This document shows positions 8,555-17,793 of a stretch of DNA of 58,437 nt, piece after piece. This DNA is from JAIBJN01 sp035461525. Lineage in GTDB: Bacteria; Actinomycetota; Thermoleophilia; Gaiellales; Gaiellaceae. Location: the NCBI GenBank assembly GCA_035461525.1, contig DATHVD010000073.1:1-58437 (forward strand), written 5' to 3'. The position numbers and the translations under genes are program-made. The notes under the pieces are model-generated. The model made no database searches. It saw only the letters and a program-made list of their open reading frames with translations, and was not told where the DNA came from. Positions within the stretch are counted from its first letter, which is position 1; every line of letters starts with the position of its first letter.

Positions 8555-9207
8555 GACGGCGTCCGCTCCCTGCTCCGCTCCTGCCGCCAGCGCTCGATCA
8601 GTCCATGGTTGCCGGAGAGGAGCACGTCCGGGACGCGCCAGCCCCGGAACTCGGCGGGCCGCGTGTAGTGCGGGAACTCGAAGCCGCCGGCCAGGGCCTC
8701 GGAGAACGTCTCGACCGCGCCGCTCTCGGCCCGGATCGCTCCCGGGAGCCGCCGCGCGACCGCGTCGAGGAGCACCATCGCCGGCAGCTCGCCCCCCGAG
8801 AGCACGTACGGGCCGATCGAGACGGCGTCGGTGGCGACGTGCTCGACGATCCGCTCGTCGAAGCCCTCGAAGCGCGCGGAGAGCAGCGTGAGCGCGTCCT
8901 CGCGGGCGAGCTCCTCGACGAGCGCCTGGTCGAGCTGCCGCCCCTGCGGGGTGAACGCGACGATCCGCCTGCCGCCGACGTCTCCATAGACGGCCTCGAG
9001 CGCGGAGCAGACCACGTCGACGCGCAGCACCATGCCGGCGCCGCCGCCGTACGGCTCGTCGTCCACCTGGCCGCCGCTCAGCGGCGTGTAGTCGCGGTAG
9101 TTGAGGAAGCGCAGCTCGAGCTCGGAGCCGAGGACGGCCGCGACGGGCCGCTGCTCGGTGAGCCACGAGAACGCGTGCGGAAGCAGGGTGAAGACGTCGA
9201 TCTGCAT
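8551..9207 (-). CDS. trmD: tRNA (guanine-N1-)-methyltransferase TrmD
   Basis: SPOUT-class methyltransferase making m1G37 in tRNAs to prevent +1 frameshifting. The 218-residue product has the family start MQIDVFTLLPHAF, the conserved DDEPYGGGAGMVLR loop, and the knot motif SIGPYVLSGGELPAMVLLDAV with PHYTRPAEFRGW near the C-terminus. ATG start at 9207, 94 bases after rimM. The S16-KhpA-RimM-TrmD-L19 gene order is one of the most conserved operons in bacteria, which supports the call. Coupled by GTGA to the following lepB copy. Confidence 0.97.
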   Translation of the reverse strand: MQIDVFTLLPHAFSWLTEQRPVAAVLGSELELRFLNYRDYTPLSGGQVDDEPYGGGAGMVLRVDVVCSALEAVYGDVGGRRIVAFTPQGRQLDQALVEELAREDALTLLSARFEGFDERIVEHVATDAVSIGPYVLSGGELPAMVLLDAVARRLPGAIRAESGAVETFSEALAGGFEFPHYTRPAEFRGWRVPDVLLSGNHGLIERWRQERSRERTPS

Positions 9208-9301
9208 CGGCCCGGCGAGATTAGCCTCTCAGTGCTCCCTGCGTCCTAGGCCTGCCAGCTTTTCGCTCGGCCGACCCCGACCGTACCTCCGGCCGGGGGC
9301 A

Positions 9302-9775
9302 CTAAGGCTCCAGCGCGAACCCGGGAGCGACGACGATGCGACCCGTTTCGAGGTCGACGGCCCGGACGCAGTCCTCCACCATCGGCAGCACGACACCGCC
9401 GTCGAGCTCGACGACGTCGTTCGCCACGCCGGGGACGACGTCGCGGACGCGGCCGAGCACGCGCCCGCCCTCTTCCTCGACGACGAGGCCCAGGAGATCG
9501 CGCACGTAGAAGGCGCCCTCGCCCGGAGGCGGCAGCTCGGCGGCCGGGAGCTCGAGGGCGGCGCCCCTGGGCGCGTCCCGGTCGAGGCGGACGACGAGGC
9601 GCCCACCCGAGCGCTTCCGCTCGAGGACGGCTGCGGGCTCCCGGCCCACGTACACGGTGGTCCCGGGCGCGAAGCGCTCGGGATCGTCGCTCGCCGCCTC
9701 GACGACGAAGGCGCCGGCGAGGCCGTGGGGGCGCCCGACCCGGCCGACCGAGACCCAGCCGTCGTCGTCAGTCAA
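9302..9775 (-). CDS. rimM: Ribosome maturation factor RimM
   Basis: Assists 16S processing and 30S head assembly by binding S19. Two domains are visible in 157 residues: an N-terminal RimM beta-barrel (VSVGRVGRPHGLAGAFVVEA, about 8-27) and a C-terminal PRC-barrel (FYVRDLLGLVVEEEGG through ANDVVELDGG and VLPMVEDCVRAVDL). The start appears to be TTG at 9775, overlapping the khpA stop in the string TTGACTGA; no ATG or GTG is available before the conserved GRVGRPHG motif. Position between khpA and trmD supports the assignment. Confidence 0.94.
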   Translation of the reverse strand: MTDDDGWVSVGRVGRPHGLAGAFVVEAASDDPERFAPGTTVYVGREPAAVLERKRSGGRLVVRLDRDAPRGAALELPAAELPPPGEGAFYVRDLLGLVVEEEGGRVLGRVRDVVPGVANDVVELDGGVVLPMVEDCVRAVDLETGRIVVAPGFALEP

Positions 9776-9998
9776 CGATCTCGAGGAGGACGCGCTCCTG
9801 CCGCCGCCCCCCGCTCGCGCGGACGAGCGTCCTGAGCGCCCGGGCGACGCGGCCCTGACGCCCGATCACCTTGCCGATGTCGTCCTCGGCGACGTGCAGG
9901 AGGAGGACGACGGCGCCGTCCCGCTCCTCGCGCTCGACAAGCACCTCGTCGGGCCGGTCGACGAGGTTCCGCGCAAGGTAGGCGAGGAGCTCCTCCAC
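9768..9998 (-). CDS. khpA: KH-domain RNA-binding protein KhpA
   Basis: Small single-KH-domain protein (76 residues) of the KhpA/UPF0109 family, an RNA chaperone working with KhpB in several Gram-positives. The KH core is plain: VVLLLHVAEDDIGKVIGRQGRVARALRTLV, with the RNA-binding GxxG loop as GRQG. It starts with GTG at 9998 after S16 and overlaps rimM by 8 bases. The rpsP-khpA-rimM-trmD arrangement is standard. Confidence 0.93.
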   Translation of the reverse strand: MEELLAYLARNLVDRPDEVLVEREERDGAVVLLLHVAEDDIGKVIGRQGRVARALRTLVRASGGRRQERVLLEIVD

Positions 9999-10010
9999 TG
10001 CGGCTGGTCC

Positions 10011-10250
10011 TCAGATCCCCTGAGTCTTCATCAGGCGCCGGACCGTGTCGCTCGGCTGGGCGCCCTTGGAGATCCAGTCCTTGATCTTGTCCTCGTCGAG
10101 CTGGATCGTGGAGGGGTTCGTCTGCGGGTTGTAGCGGCCGACGATCTCGATGAAGCGGCCGTCGCGCGGCGCGCGGGCGTCGGCGACGACGACCCGGTAG
10201 ATCGGGTTCTTCTTCGAGCCCACGCGCGCCAGTCTGATTCTCGCTGCCAT
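10011..10250 (-). CDS. rpsP: 30S ribosomal protein S16
   Basis: Small-subunit protein binding 16S rRNA early in 30S assembly. The 79-residue product has the family's N-terminus (IRLARVGSKKNPIYRVVVADAR) and the RDGRFIEIVGRYNP motif, ending QPSDTVRRLMKTQG. ATG at 10250 follows a good ribosome site (AAAGGACGG). It lies 24 bases after ffh and begins the conserved S16-KhpA-RimM-TrmD string. Confidence 0.98.
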   Translation of the reverse strand: MAARIRLARVGSKKNPIYRVVVADARAPRDGRFIEIVGRYNPQTNPSTIQLDEDKIKDWISKGAQPSDTVRRLMKTQGI

Positions 10251-10274
10251 TCCGTCCTTTCCCTGTCCTGGTTC

Positions 10275-11612
<1,338 letters not shown>

Positions 11613-11669
11613 GGGCCGGCGGGAAGTCTAGCCGTGGCGTTTTCCCTACCAGAGCGAAGGAGGCACGAC

Positions 11670-11876
11670 GTGGCCGACATCCTCAAGGTCATCACGATCA
11701 TCGGCAACCATCCCGAGAGCTTCGCCAAGGCGGCACAGGTCGCCGTCGAGCGGGCGGCGGAGACCGTGCGCGGCATCCAGGGCGCGGACGTCGTCAGCAT
11801 GAGCGCGGACGTCGAGGACGACCGCATCACGATGTACCGCACGACGGTGAACATCGCGTTCACGGTCGAGCGCTAG
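11670..11876 (+). CDS. Dodecin family flavoprotein
   Basis: Dodecins form 12-subunit hollow spheres that bind flavins (or CoA in actinobacterial members) and buffer free cofactor. The 68-residue product matches the family pattern: VADILKVITIIGNHPESFAKAAQ, a helix AVERAAETVRGIQG, then two strands (ADVVSMSADVEDDRITMYRTTVNIAFTVE). GTG 11670 is chosen because GAAGGAGG lies 7 bases upstream and the family starts at this position; the frame is open further upstream only as a shadow of ffh. It is one of the few plus-strand genes, divergent from ffh with 57 bases between. Confidence 0.9.
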   Translation: MADILKVITIIGNHPESFAKAAQVAVERAAETVRGIQGADVVSMSADVEDDRITMYRTTVNIAFTVER

Positions 11877-12409
11877 GGATTCCGGGGCGCGCGGCGGGGC
11901 CTCGGCGGGCGGAAGCCCCTGGGGCCACCCCGTGCCACCACCCGCTTTCCAGCGTAACCCCGAAAACCGCCCGCGTGGCGCGCGAATCGTGCCGGCTTCG
12001 TGCCGCGCCGTGCCGGCTTCAGCGCATGCGATGAGCAGCCGACAGTTGACCTGTGCCCTATCGCCGCCTCGTCGACGAAGCAGGCGACATCCTTCCGTTT
12101 CCCGCACCCGACGTCTCGGTCTCGCGCGCGGCGCGTCGACCGATCGAACGAACGGGAGGCCGGGCTTGCGTATGGACGAGCGACGTCGGCCCAGGTGCCG
12201 TCTGGCTCAACGCGTCCGTGCGCGACCCCGGAGCTCGGTCGTTCGTCCGCCTGGGCGTCGATGGCTGTGAGGTCCTCGTGGCGCGCGACGTCGCCGGATC
12301 GAAGCTGAGCGTGAGACGTAGCCTGTTGTTCCCCTGGCGCCTCGTCGTGGAGTGGCCGGATGCCGCCGGGGGGCGGCGCGATCGTCTAGCTGGCTCGTTC
12401 GATTTGCGG
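11877..12409. other. 533-base gap with no confident gene
   Basis: Between the dodecin gene and the end of ftsY there is no convincing gene. A plus-strand frame from GTG 12053 reads a protein-like stretch (GAVWLNASVRDPGARSFVRLG) but has no stop of its own and runs on through ftsY antisense, and its codon third positions seem less GC-biased than in neighbouring genes. An 11-base direct repeat GTGCCGGCTTC occurs at 11989-11999 and 12010-12020. The region could be a decayed gene or spacer; I see no tRNA or structured RNA in it. Confidence 0.4.
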
Positions 12410-13375
12410 CTATGCCTCCTGCGCGACGAGCGCCCGCGCGAAGTCGGCGGGGTCGAACGGCTGCAGGTCGTCGAGCGTCTCCCCCACACCGACCAGCTTC
12501 ACCGGGAGGCCGAGATCGTGCGTGACGGCGACGGCGACGCCGCCCTTCGCGGTGCCGTCGAGCTTCGTCAGAGCGACGCCCGTGACGCCGACGGCCTCGT
12601 GGAAGAGCTTCGCCTGGCGGAGGCCGTTCTGGCCGGTGGTGGCGTCGAGGACGAGCAGCGTCTCGTGCGGGGCTCCCTCGAGGCGCCCGGCGATCACGCG
12701 CCGCACCTTCGCCAGCTCCTCCATCAGGTTCGTCTGCGTGTGCAGGCGCCCGGCGGTGTCGACGATGACGACATCCCGTCCGCGCGCCTCGGCGGCGGCG
12801 ATGGCGTCGAAGGCGACAGCCGCCGGGTCGGCACCCTTCTGCGAGCCGACGAAGTCGGCGCCGGCGCGCTCCGCCCAGATCTCGAGCTGCTCGTCGGCGG
12901 CGGCGCGGAACGTGTCCGCCGCGGCCACGATCACGGAGCGGCCGGACGCGCCGACGCGGTGCGCGAGCTTTCCGATCGTCGTCGTCTTCCCCGTGCCGTT
13001 GACGCCGACGACGAGGACGACCGTGGGCGACGCGCCCGCGAGGGCCAGCCGCTCCTGGCCCTCGACCGTGACGAGTTCCGTCAGCACCTCCTGCAGGCCC
13101 TCGAGCAGCTCCGCTCGGCTCGCGGGCTCGCGCGCCTCCAGCCGCTGCACGATCTCGACGGTCGCGCCGACGCCGCAGTCGGCGGCGATCAGCGCCTCCT
13201 CGATCCGCTCCCAGGCCTCCTCGTCCCCCGGGTCGAAGAGGAGCTCGCGCGTCAGCGCCTGCCGGCTAGCGCCGAGCGACTCGCGCAGGCGCCCGAACCA
13301 GCCGCGCCCCTTCTCCTCGTCGGGCGCGGCGGCGGACTCGGGGTCGCCGAGGAACTCCGCCCAGGTGCGCGTCAC
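12410..13375 (-). CDS. ftsY: Signal recognition particle receptor FtsY
   Basis: SRP receptor GTPase at the cytoplasmic membrane. The N domain (about residues 20-100) is followed by the G domain with VGVNGTGKTTTIGKLAH, AAADTFRAAADEQL, VDTAGRLHTQTNLMEEL, ALTKLDGTAKGG and the closing GVGETLDDLQPFDP, all diagnostic of FtsY rather than Ffh. GTG 13375 overlaps the smc stop as GTGA and gives 321 residues, a compact FtsY with only a short acidic N-terminal part. The longer open frame upstream is a shadow of smc. smc-ftsY adjacency is typical for actinobacteria. Confidence 0.96.
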   Translation of the reverse strand: MTRTWAEFLGDPESAAAPDEEKGRGWFGRLRESLGASRQALTRELLFDPGDEEAWERIEEALIAADCGVGATVEIVQRLEAREPASRAELLEGLQEVLTELVTVEGQERLALAGASPTVVLVVGVNGTGKTTTIGKLAHRVGASGRSVIVAAADTFRAAADEQLEIWAERAGADFVGSQKGADPAAVAFDAIAAAEARGRDVVIVDTAGRLHTQTNLMEELAKVRRVIAGRLEGAPHETLLVLDATTGQNGLRQAKLFHEAVGVTGVALTKLDGTAKGGVAVAVTHDLGLPVKLVGVGETLDDLQPFDPADFARALVAQEA

Positions 13376-15540
13376 GCGCTGAGGGCCTGCGCCTCGGGCT
13401 CCGCCTGGAGCCGCTTCGAGACGATCTGCGAGATCCCGTTGGCGCCCATCGTGACGCCGTAGAGGATATCCGCCGCCTCGATCGTTCGTTTCTGGTGGGT
13501 GACGACGATGAACTGCGCGCGCTCGGAGAAGCGGCGCAGGAGGTCGGTGAAGCGGCCGATGTTCGCGTCGTCGAGGGCGGCCTCGACCTCGTCGAGGACG
13601 TAGAAGGGGCACGGCCGCGCGAGGAAGAGGGCGAAGAGGAACGCGATCGCGCCCAGCGACTTCTCGCCGCCGGAGAGGAGCGAGAGCCGCGTGATCCGCT
13701 TGCCGGCGGGCTGGAGCTCGATCTCGATCCCCGGCTCGCCGTCCTCGTCCGCCTCCACCCGGTTCAGCCGGCCGCGGCCGCCAGGGAAGAGCGCCCCCGC
13801 CACCTCCTCGAAGTGGCGCTCGACCTCGGTGAGGGTCTCCTCGAAGCGGCGCTCGACGGTCCCGGTGAGCTCGTCGCGCAGCTCCTCCAGCTCGGCGAGC
13901 GAGCGCTCGAGGTCCTCGCGCTGCGCGGAGAGCTCCTCCAGGCGCGCCTTCTCGCGGGCGTGCTCCTCGGCCGCGAGCGGGTTCACCTGGCCGAGCGACT
14001 CGCGCCGGCGCTCGAGGCGCCCGAGCTTCTCGCGGAGGTCGTCCGCCTCCTCGTCGGAGAGCGCCTCCGCCTCGGCCTCCTCAGGGAGCCGCCGCAGCAC
14101 CTCCTCCCGCTCGGCTTCGAGGCGGGCGCGCTCGATCCCGACCGCGGAGACGCGCTCGGCCGCCTCCGCGGCCGCACGGCGCAGCTCGGCCTCCCAGCCG
14201 CCGAGGCGGCGTAGCTCCTCGCCCAGCTCGCCCGCGCGGCTCCCACCCGCGTCCACCCTTGCCTGGAGCGGCGGCTCGAAGCGGGACGAGGACTCGACGG
14301 AGGCGCCGAGCGCGACGGCCGCCCGCTCGACGAGGTCGGCGAGCTCGCGCAGGAGATCCTCGCGCCGGGCGGGCTCCGGCTCAGGCGCCGCCGCGGCGGC
14401 GGCGACGGCGAGCCAGGCCTCCCCGCCGGAGAGGGCCGCCAGGGCGTCCCGGCGCTCGGCGTGAGCGCGCTCGAGCCCCGCCAGCGCCTCCGCGAGGTCG
14501 ACGCGCTCCGGCGTCCACGCCTGCGCGGCGGCGAGAGCGCGCTCGTAGCTCGGCGGCTGCGGGGGGGCGGAGCGGCGGGGCCGCTCGGCGGCGGCCCGCA
14601 GGCTCGCGGCCGTCTCCTCGGCGCGCTCGCGCCGGAGGTCGAGCCGCTCGCGCGCGCTGCGGAGGCGGTAGAGCGCGGCCGTCGCCTGCTCGTGGCGCGA
14701 GGCGGCCTCGGCGAGGCCCTCCTCGGCCCGGCGGCGCTCGGCGAGCACGCCCTCCACCCGCTCGTCGTGGCGGCGGCGCTCCTGCGTCGCCTCCGTCAGC
14801 CGTTCCTCCACCTCCGTGAGGCGGCGGTCGATGCGCGCCAGCTCGGCGGCCGCGAGGCGCGCCTTGAGGCCGTCGATCTCGACGCCGAGCTTCTCGGCGC
14901 GCTCGGCCGCGCTCGCCTGCAGCGCGAGCGGGCGCAGGCGCTTCCGCACTTCGTCCTCGACGTCGCGCGCCCGCTCGACCTGCGTCCCGACGCGCGCGAG
15001 CTTGAGCTCCGCGCGGTGCCGGCGGCGCTTGAACTTGCCCAGCCCCGCCGCCTCCTCGACGAGCGCGCGACGCTCGGCGGGCCTGGAGACGAGGATCTCC
15101 TCCACGCGCCCCTGCCCGATGATGGAGTGCATCTCGCCGGCGAGGCCGAGGTCGGCGAGCAGCTCGACGACGTCCATGCGGCGCACGCGCGCGCCGTTGA
15201 CGAGGTACTCGCCCTCGCCGCCGCGGTGGGCGCGCCGGACGACCGCGAGCTCGGAGAACTCGAGCGGCCCGTCGCCGTCGGCGTTGTCGAAGAGGAGGCC
15301 GACCTCGCACCAGTCCGCGGCCGGCCGCTCCTTGGATCCGGCGTAGAGGACGTCCTCGGGCCGCTCCGCGCGCAGCTCCTTCGGGCTCAGGCTCCCGGCG
15401 GCCCAGACGATCGCGTCGGAGACGTTCGACTTGCCGGACCCGTTGGGGCCGACGACGACGGCGACGCCCGGCTCCAGGCGCACCTCGACCGGGTCCGGGA
15501 ACGACTTGAAGCCCCGGATCGTGACCGAGCGCAGATACAC
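13372..15540 (-). CDS. smc: Chromosome segregation SMC protein, unusually short
   Basis: SMC ATPase of the chromosome-condensing complex. Both head halves are intact: Walker A GPNGSGKSN (31-39), the conserved IIGQGRVEEIL (140-150), the ABC signature LLSGGEK (621-627) and Walker B YVLDEVEAALDD (647-658). The GQVNPLAAEEH motif (517-527) that precedes the C-terminal head is also present. The part between residues 175 and 515 is only about 340 residues, against roughly 780 in a canonical SMC. The centre (325-430) is Pro/Ala-rich with no recognisable hinge. The frame is uninterrupted, ending at the ftsY overlap. ATG 15540. Coiled-coil-like Arg/Glu/Ala-rich stretches lie at about 175-320 and 435-560. 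Confidence 0.9.
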   Translation of the reverse strand: MYLRSVTIRGFKSFPDPVEVRLEPGVAVVVGPNGSGKSNVSDAIVWAAGSLSPKELRAERPEDVLYAGSKERPAADWCEVGLLFDNADGDGPLEFSELAVVRRAHRGGEGEYLVNGARVRRMDVVELLADLGLAGEMHSIIGQGRVEEILVSRPAERRALVEEAAGLGKFKRRRHRAELKLARVGTQVERARDVEDEVRKRLRPLALQASAAERAEKLGVEIDGLKARLAAAELARIDRRLTEVEERLTEATQERRRHDERVEGVLAERRRAEEGLAEAASRHEQATAALYRLRSARERLDLRRERAEETAASLRAAAERPRRSAPPQPPSYERALAAAQAWTPERVDLAEALAGLERAHAERRDALAALSGGEAWLAVAAAAAAPEPEPARREDLLRELADLVERAAVALGASVESSSRFEPPLQARVDAGGSRAGELGEELRRLGGWEAELRRAAAEAAERVSAVGIERARLEAEREEVLRRLPEEAEAEALSDEEADDLREKLGRLERRRESLGQVNPLAAEEHAREKARLEELSAQREDLERSLAELEELRDELTGTVERRFEETLTEVERHFEEVAGALFPGGRGRLNRVEADEDGEPGIEIELQPAGKRITRLSLLSGGEKSLGAIAFLFALFLARPCPFYVLDEVEAALDDANIGRFTDLLRRFSERAQFIVVTHQKRTIEAADILYGVTMGANGISQIVSKRLQAEPEAQALSA

Positions 15541-15615
15541 GCGCCGAAGTGTGACGACCCGGACGGACGGGGCGCGGGCCGTAACGCTGCCTCCGCGCCC
15601 GAGACTGCCCTGGCG

Positions 15616-16827
15616 ATGACCGATTTCGAAGGACTCGCAATCGTCGCGGCTGTCGCCTTCTGCGTGCCGCTCCTCCTCGGCTTCTTTCCCGGCCTGCGCC
15701 TCCCGGGCGTCGTCCTCGAGCTCGTCGCCGGGATCGTGATCGGCCCGTCCGTCCTCGGCTGGGTCGAGGTGGACGACGCGATCGCGCTCTTCGCCCTCGT
15801 CGGCCTCGCCTTCCTGCTCCTCGTCGCGGGGCTCGAGATCGACTTCGGGCAGCTCCGCGGCCGCATGGCCGGCGTCGCCGGCACCGGTTTCCTCATCACG
15901 CTGGTGCTCGCCCTCGGGGCCGGTGTCGCCCTCGACCTAGGCGGGCTCGTACGCTCGCCGCTCCTCGTGGCGATCATGCTCTCGGCGACGTCGCTCGGGA
16001 TCGTGATCACGATCCTCAAGGACGCCGGCGAGGCCGAGACCCGCTTCGGCCAGACCGTGATCGGGAGCTGCTCGCTCGCCGAGGTGCTGCCGATCGTGCT
16101 CCTCTCCCTCTTCTTCTCGATGGAGTCCTCGTCGGGGACGGGCACCCGCGTCGTCCTCCTCGGCGCGTTTCTCGCCCTCGCCGTCCTCGTCGGCATCGCG
16201 ATCCTCGGCGCCGAGCGCTGGCGGGGGCTCTCCATGACCTTCCTGAGCCTGCAGGACACGACCGCGCAGATCCGCGTCCGCGGCACCTTCCTCCTCCTCG
16301 CCGTCTTCGTCGTCCTCGCCGGGCAGTTCGGGCTCGAGGCGATCCTCGGCGCCTTCCTCGCCGGCGCGCTGATCAAGCTCGTGGACACGGACGGCGCCAT
16401 GACGCACCCGCGCTACCGCGAGAAGGTCGAGGCTGCCGGCTACGGCGTCTTCATCCCCTTCTTCTTCGTCACGAGCGGGATCCGCTTCGATCTGGACGCG
16501 CTCTTCGGCAGCGCCTCCGCGCTCGCCCAGGTGCCGGTCTTCCTCGCCGCGCTCCTCCTCGTCCGCGGCGTCCCCGCCCTCCTCTACCGCCTCGACGGGC
16601 GGCGAACGGCGTCGGCGGCGCTCCTGCAGGCGACCTCCCTGAGCTTCATCGTCGTCGCTGCCGATCTCGGGCGCGAGCTGGGCGTCCTCTCGGCCGAGAC
16701 CGCCGCGGCCGTCGTCGCCGCCGGGCTGGTCTCCGTCGTCCTCTTCCCGCTCGTCGCGCTCACGCTCCTGCGCGGCGCCGGCGAGGAGGCGCGCGCTACG
16801 CCGGCGCTCGCAACTCGAGGCAGCTGA
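15616..16827 (+). CDS. CPA2-type cation:proton antiporter
   Basis: Integral membrane Na+/K+:H+ exchanger of the monovalent cation:proton antiporter-2 family. About 12 hydrophobic segments fill the 403 residues, beginning LAIVAAVAFCVPLLLGF and including the family landmarks LVAGIVIGPSVLGW, FLLLVAGLEID, an ATSLGIVITILKD helix and LGAFLAGALIK. There is no C-terminal TrkA-N or USP domain, so regulation would have to come from elsewhere. ATG 16618-type alternatives are unnecessary: ATG 15616 immediately precedes the first helix. Divergent from smc (75-base gap) and convergent with the DUF6510 gene, whose 3' end it overlaps by 32 bases. Confidence 0.93.
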   Translation: MTDFEGLAIVAAVAFCVPLLLGFFPGLRLPGVVLELVAGIVIGPSVLGWVEVDDAIALFALVGLAFLLLVAGLEIDFGQLRGRMAGVAGTGFLITLVLALGAGVALDLGGLVRSPLLVAIMLSATSLGIVITILKDAGEAETRFGQTVIGSCSLAEVLPIVLLSLFFSMESSSGTGTRVVLLGAFLALAVLVGIAILGAERWRGLSMTFLSLQDTTAQIRVRGTFLLLAVFVVLAGQFGLEAILGAFLAGALIKLVDTDGAMTHPRYREKVEAAGYGVFIPFFFVTSGIRFDLDALFGSASALAQVPVFLAALLLVRGVPALLYRLDGRRTASAALLQATSLSFIVVAADLGRELGVLSAETAAAVVAAGLVSVVLFPLVALTLLRGAGEEARATPALATRGS

Positions 16828-17074
16828 TCCCGCGCGCGTCGAGCCAGACGCGGCCGTTCTCGCGTGCGGCGCGAAGGAGGACGGCGCCGCAGGCCGGGCA
16901 GCGGAGAACCGTCCCGGGGGCGTGCACGTATGCCTCGAGCGTCGCCACCGCGCCCGTCGCGCCGCAGCCGGCGCACGTCGAGGTCGCCGTCGTCATCTCC
17001 CAGGCGAAGATCTCGCCGAGCAGGCCGCCGGCGGCGTTCCCGTCCAGCCTCAGGTCCTCGTCTCTCATCGTCAT
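16796..17074 (-). CDS. DUF6510 family zinc-ribbon-like protein
   Basis: Short 92-residue protein of a family seen in actinobacteria beside ferredoxin-reductase and sulfite-oxidase-like genes. It starts MTMRDEDLRLDGNAAGGLL and holds two Cys pairs, CAGCG and CPACG, separated by 30 residues, so it probably binds zinc. No enzyme motif is seen. ATG 17074 overlaps the flavoreductase stop as ATGA; a second ATG lies two codons on. Its 3' end runs antisense into the antiporter gene for 32 bases. Function unknown; the conserved neighbourhood suggests a role in maturation or electron flow of the molybdoenzyme pair. Confidence 0.82.
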   Translation of the reverse strand: MTMRDEDLRLDGNAAGGLLGEIFAWEMTTATSTCAGCGATGAVATLEAYVHAPGTVLRCPACGAVLLRAARENGRVWLDARGISCLELRAPA

Positions 17075-17793
17075 CCTCCCGTCGGGCCGAAGCGCTCGGT
17101 GCGGACGCGCTCCGGCGAGTGGCCGAGCTCGACGAGCGCCGCCGAGGCGGTCTCGACGAAGCTCGTGGGGCCGCAGACGTACATCGTCGCGGCCGGGTCC
17201 GGCGGTCCGAGCGCCTCGGCGAGCATGGGGCCGTCGACGCGCCGGTCGTAGCCCGTCCAGCCGGGCGGGCGGCTGCGCGTGAGCGTCAGCGCGACCGCCG
17301 GCCCCTCCGGCGCGGCGGCGAGCGCCTCGAGCTCCTCCCGGTAGAGCACGTCCTCGAGCGAGCGGGCGGAATAGAGAAGCGCCGCCGGCGCCTGCGATCC
17401 GGTGACCGCGCGCTGGCGGAGCATCGCCATGAGCGGGACGATCCCGGAGCCCCCGGCGACGAGCCGGAGCGGCCCGGAGCCGGGCTCCCAGACGAAGTGG
17501 CCACCGACCGGGCCCCGCACCTCGATCCGGTCGCCCGGGCGTAGCTCGCCGACGAGGAACGGCGAGACCTCGCCGTCCTCCAGCCGCTCGACCGTCAGCT
17601 CGACCCGCCCGTTCGCGGGAGAGGAGGCGATCGAGTAGCTCCGCTCGGCGCGGTACCCGTCCTCGGCCGTCAGGCGAACGTCGAGGTGCTGGCCGGCACG
17701 GTGGCCCGGCCAGCCGGGGACGTCGAGGACGATCGTCGCCGCCCGCTCCGTCTCCGGGGCGACCTCGACCACCTCGGCGAGGCGCCAGGTCAG
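17071..17793 (-). CDS. Ferredoxin-NADP-reductase-like FAD oxidoreductase (probable CTG start)
   Basis: Flavoprotein passing electrons between NAD(P)H and a partner. The FAD domain has GHRAGQHLDVRLTAEDGY and the RSYSIASSP motif; the NAD domain has VAGGSGIVPLMAML and the terminal MYVCGPTSFVE. No 2Fe-2S domain is present. The best start is CTG 17793, overlapping the stop of the molybdoenzyme gene as CTGA, which gives a product beginning (L/M)TWRLAEVVEV, where I would expect this subfamily to begin. A GTG at 17820 is the alternative and would extend the protein by nine residues within the upstream gene. About 240 residues. Likely redox partner of the sulfite-oxidase-like protein. Confidence 0.85.
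   Translation of the reverse strand: MTWRLAEVVEVAPETERAATIVLDVPGWPGHRAGQHLDVRLTAEDGYRAERSYSIASSPANGRVELTVERLEDGEVSPFLVGELRPGDRIEVRGPVGGHFVWEPGSGPLRLVAGGSGIVPLMAMLRQRAVTGSQAPAALLYSARSLEDVLYREELEALAAAPEGPAVALTLTRSRPPGWTGYDRRVDGPMLAEALGPPDPAATMYVCGPTSFVETASAALVELGHSPERVRTERFGPTGG

Noticed and set aside
12053..13462. Plus-strand open frame of 469 codons
   Set aside because: Most of it is antisense to ftsY and low in any family pattern; only the first third lies in the intergenic gap.
15387..16400. Minus-strand frame opposite the antiporter
   Set aside because: Ser/Arg/Pro-rich shadow of a clear membrane-transporter gene.
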